The notes beneath the pieces are model-generated. The model was not told the DNA's origin. It did no database searches and saw nothing but the letters and a program-made list of their open reading frames with translations. Below, piece after piece: positions 38,592-40,207 of a DNA stretch of 40,207 bases. Source of the stretch: DATLXU01 sp035575515 (GTDB taxonomy: Bacteria > Acidobacteriota > Blastocatellia > UBA7656). The position numbers were made by a program, and so were the translations under genes. Within the stretch, counting starts at the first letter, position 1; each line of letters starts with the position of its first letter. Location: NCBI GenBank assembly GCA_035575515.1, contig DATLXU010000065.1:1-40207 (forward strand). The letters run 5' to 3'.

Positions 38592-39950
38592 ATGGCAAAA
38601 CATGAACACAAAGTCTTGATCGCGGAAGACGACGCCGGGCTGCGCGACACGCTGGCGCAGTTTCTCACCCGGCTTGGCTATCAGGTGACGGTTGCCCGCG
38701 ACGGGCGAGAAGCGATTGCGCGCCTCGACGAAGACGCGCCCGACGTTGTGCTGAGCGACATTCAGATGCCTGAGATGGACGGTCTCGCGCTGCTTGAAGA
38801 AGTAAAGACGCGCTGCCCCGAAACGATAGTGATACTAATGACCGCGTTCAGCTCGATTGACTCTGCGATTGAAGCGGTGAGGCGCGGCGCGGAAGATTAC
38901 CTCAGCAAGCCGCTGCAACTCGGCGACCTTCAGATGCGAATAGAGCGAGCGCTTGAACGTCGGGCCGCCAATCGAAGACTATCACAACTCGAAACCGAAG
39001 TGCGCGACCGCTACAGCTTCGATCAGATAATTGGCCGCTCGGCGGCGATGCAGCGCATCTTTCAAATCATCGAGCGCGTCGCGCCTACGAACACAACCGT
39101 GCTGGTGAGCGGGCGCACGGGCACGGGCAAAGAGCTTGTCGCGCGTGCGATTCATTACAACAGTCCGCGCGCCTCGAAGCCGCTCGTAGACATCAACTGC
39201 GGCGCGCTGCCCGAACAGCTTGTGGAGTCTGAGCTGTTCGGCCATCAGAAGGGGGCGTTCACCGGAGCCGCCGAGACGAAGAAGGGATTATTTGAGACGG
39301 CGCACGGCGGCACGCTGTTTCTGGATGAAGTGCAGGCTTTGAAGCCTGAGCTTCAGGCGAAGCTGCTGCGCGCCTTGCAGGAGCGCGTGATTCGACGCGT
39401 CGGCGGGCGCGAAAACATCGAAGTTGATGTGCGCGTGATTGCGGCGACCAATCAAGACATCACCGAAGCCGTGCGCAAGGGCGAGTTCCGCGAAGACCTC
39501 TATTATCGCCTCAACGTCGTGCGCATTCATCTGCCCGACCTGCGCGAGCGGCGCGAAGACATTCCGCTTCTGATTGATCACTTCCTGAAACGCTACGCTG
39601 AGTCAAACAATCAAGAGCCGCGCCATTTCTCAAACGAGGCGATGCGGCTGTTGATGGGTTACGACTGGCCGGGCAACGTGCGCGAGCTTCAAAACGCAGT
39701 CGAACACGCGCTTGCAATCAGCGATAGTTCCATATTGACGATTGCCGACCTGCCGCCTGATATAAGCGGGCTGGCTGGCAGGTCGCCGTCGTATGAACCT
39801 TTGACTGAAGCTCGCTCGCTGGAAGAAGTCGAGCGCCGTCACATCCTTCGCGTCCTCGAAGAGACGGGTGGGAATCATGTTCGCGCGGCGGAGATTTTAG
39901 GCATTGACCGCCGCACACTTTACCGCAAGCTGGATAAATATAAGGTTTGA
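38592..39950 (+). CDS. Sigma-54-dependent response regulator, NtrC family
   Basis: A 452-residue regulator: receiver (residues 1-120, KVLIAEDDAG, Asp56 in VLSDIQMPEMDG, Lys in LSKPL), AAA+ domain (GRTGTGKELVAR Walker A, the GAFTGA loop that touches sigma-54, GGTLFLDEVQAL Walker B, arginine fingers in YRLNVVRI/LRERREDIPL) and a Fis-type HTH (RRHILRVLEETGGNHVRAAEILGIDRRTLYRKLDKYKV). It activates sigma-54 promoters when phosphorylated, presumably by the kinase encoded 12 bases upstream. The signal and target genes are not shown. The spacer to the kinase is so short that the two are one operon. Confidence 0.95.
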   Translation: MAKHEHKVLIAEDDAGLRDTLAQFLTRLGYQVTVARDGREAIARLDEDAPDVVLSDIQMPEMDGLALLEEVKTRCPETIVILMTAFSSIDSAIEAVRRGAEDYLSKPLQLGDLQMRIERALERRAANRRLSQLETEVRDRYSFDQIIGRSAAMQRIFQIIERVAPTNTTVLVSGRTGTGKELVARAIHYNSPRASKPLVDINCGALPEQLVESELFGHQKGAFTGAAETKKGLFETAHGGTLFLDEVQALKPELQAKLLRALQERVIRRVGGRENIEVDVRVIAATNQDITEAVRKGEFREDLYYRLNVVRIHLPDLRERREDIPLLIDHFLKRYAESNNQEPRHFSNEAMRLLMGYDWPGNVRELQNAVEHALAISDSSILTIADLPPDISGLAGRSPSYEPLTEARSLEEVERRHILRVLEETGGNHVRAAEILGIDRRTLYRKLDKYKV

Positions 39951-40019
39951 GTGGCACACCAAAATGGTGGCGAGTTGATGGGCGCGAGAACCGCCTGTTA
40001 CATCGCCTCCTCAAGGACA

Positions 40020-40060
40020 AATAGAGGAGCAAGTCACGATGACGGCCTTGCTCCTCTATT
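40020..40060. terminator. Strong bidirectional terminator between the NtrC gene and groEL
   Basis: AATAGAGGAGCAAG (40020-40033) pairs perfectly with CTTGCTCCTCTATT (40047-40060), a 14-bp stem with a 13-base loop. It is 69 bases after the NtrC stop (plus) and four bases after the groEL stop (minus), with short T-rich sequence on both sides. Confidence 0.8.
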
Positions 40061-40064
40061 GTAT

Positions 40065-40207
40065 TTAGTACTCCATCTCAGGCCCTCCTGCCGCAGCTTT
40101 CTTCTGCTCTGGTATCTCCGAGACAAGAGCTTCGGTCGTCAGCAGCAGGCCTGCGATAGAGGTCGCGTTCTGAAGCGCCGTGCGCGAAACCTTCAGCGGA
40201 TCAATCA
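40065..40207 (-). CDS. groEL: Chaperonin GroEL, C-terminal end (cut by window)
   Basis: Minus-strand reading from the window edge to TAA 40067-40065 gives IDPLKVSRTALQNATSIAGL, then LLTTEALVSEIPEQKK and the tail AAAGGPEMEY. This is the conserved C-terminus of the 60-kDa chaperonin (DPxKVxRxALQNAxSIAxLLLTTEA...GGMPxMDY). The tail is shorter than the Gly-Met repeat of E. coli GroEL. The rest of the gene, and groES if present, lie beyond the window. A strong terminator follows the stop. Confidence 0.95.
   Translation of the reverse strand, partial: IDPLKVSRTALQNATSIAGLLLTTEALVSEIPEQKKAAAGGPEMEY

Overview
This window looks like the chromosome of a Gram-negative, fairly GC-rich, free-living heterotroph. 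Several secreted proteins and a lipoprotein, an M14 carboxypeptidase with an amidotransferase-like tail, a PQQ-type sugar dehydrogenase, small palindromic repeats in many gaps and amino-acid biosynthesis in long minus-strand operons suggest Acidobacteriota (Blastocatellia-like). That placement is an inference from overall gene character; no 16S or marker gene is complete here.

Layout. 1-660: 3' end of an IS transposase and a repeat-bearing spacer. 662-4916: secreted M14 peptidase, a peroxiredoxin (Bcp/PrxQ) whose peroxidatic position is an in-frame UGA followed by a SECIS-like hairpin (probable selenoprotein), and a small secreted protein. 5022-6684: an AT-richer cassette of a controller-type XRE protein, a PD-(D/E)XK nuclease-like protein and a Mom-like GNAT protein. 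It sits beside a decayed copy of the 3' end of the next gene and is a candidate restriction system protected by a non-methyl base modification. 6786-9442: alpha/beta hydrolase, luciferase-like oxidoreductase and Uma2 protein. 9565-9637: tRNA-Arg(CCG). 9733-17397: S1C protease, a four-gene operon of small membrane-associated proteins, PQQ sugar dehydrogenase lipoprotein, a small charged protein, exonuclease III, an SDR enzyme and a TPR protein.

17473-31866 (minus) is a branched-chain amino acid cluster, transcribed ilvB-ilvN-ilvC-cupin-ilvD-gltB-cimA-ilvE-lysR. CimA supplies 2-oxobutanoate precursor from pyruvate, IlvBNCD make the 2-oxo acids, and IlvE transaminates them with glutamate that GltB could provide. 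Upstream of ilvB lies an undescribed 43-codon leader ORF with ten Leu/Ile/Val codons in eleven, then mutually exclusive antiterminator and terminator stems: a classic attenuator.

32127-36258 (minus) is a sulfate assimilation operon: promoter, a 32-residue leader peptide with seven Cys codons in nine, an intrinsic terminator, then cobA-cysH-cysC-sir. This is a second ribosome-mediated attenuator, sensing cysteine. Neither leader ORF is long enough for routine gene calling.

36396-40207: PepSY-like secreted protein, a receiver-PAS-histidine kinase with an NtrC-type sigma-54 regulator, a strong shared terminator and the C-terminus of groEL on the minus strand.

A recurring theme is that small palindromic dispersed repeats fill almost every longer gap in the biosynthetic operons and also enter coding sequence: an in-frame insert in gltB, C-terminal tails on cimA and cysH, and the 5' end of the exonuclease III gene.
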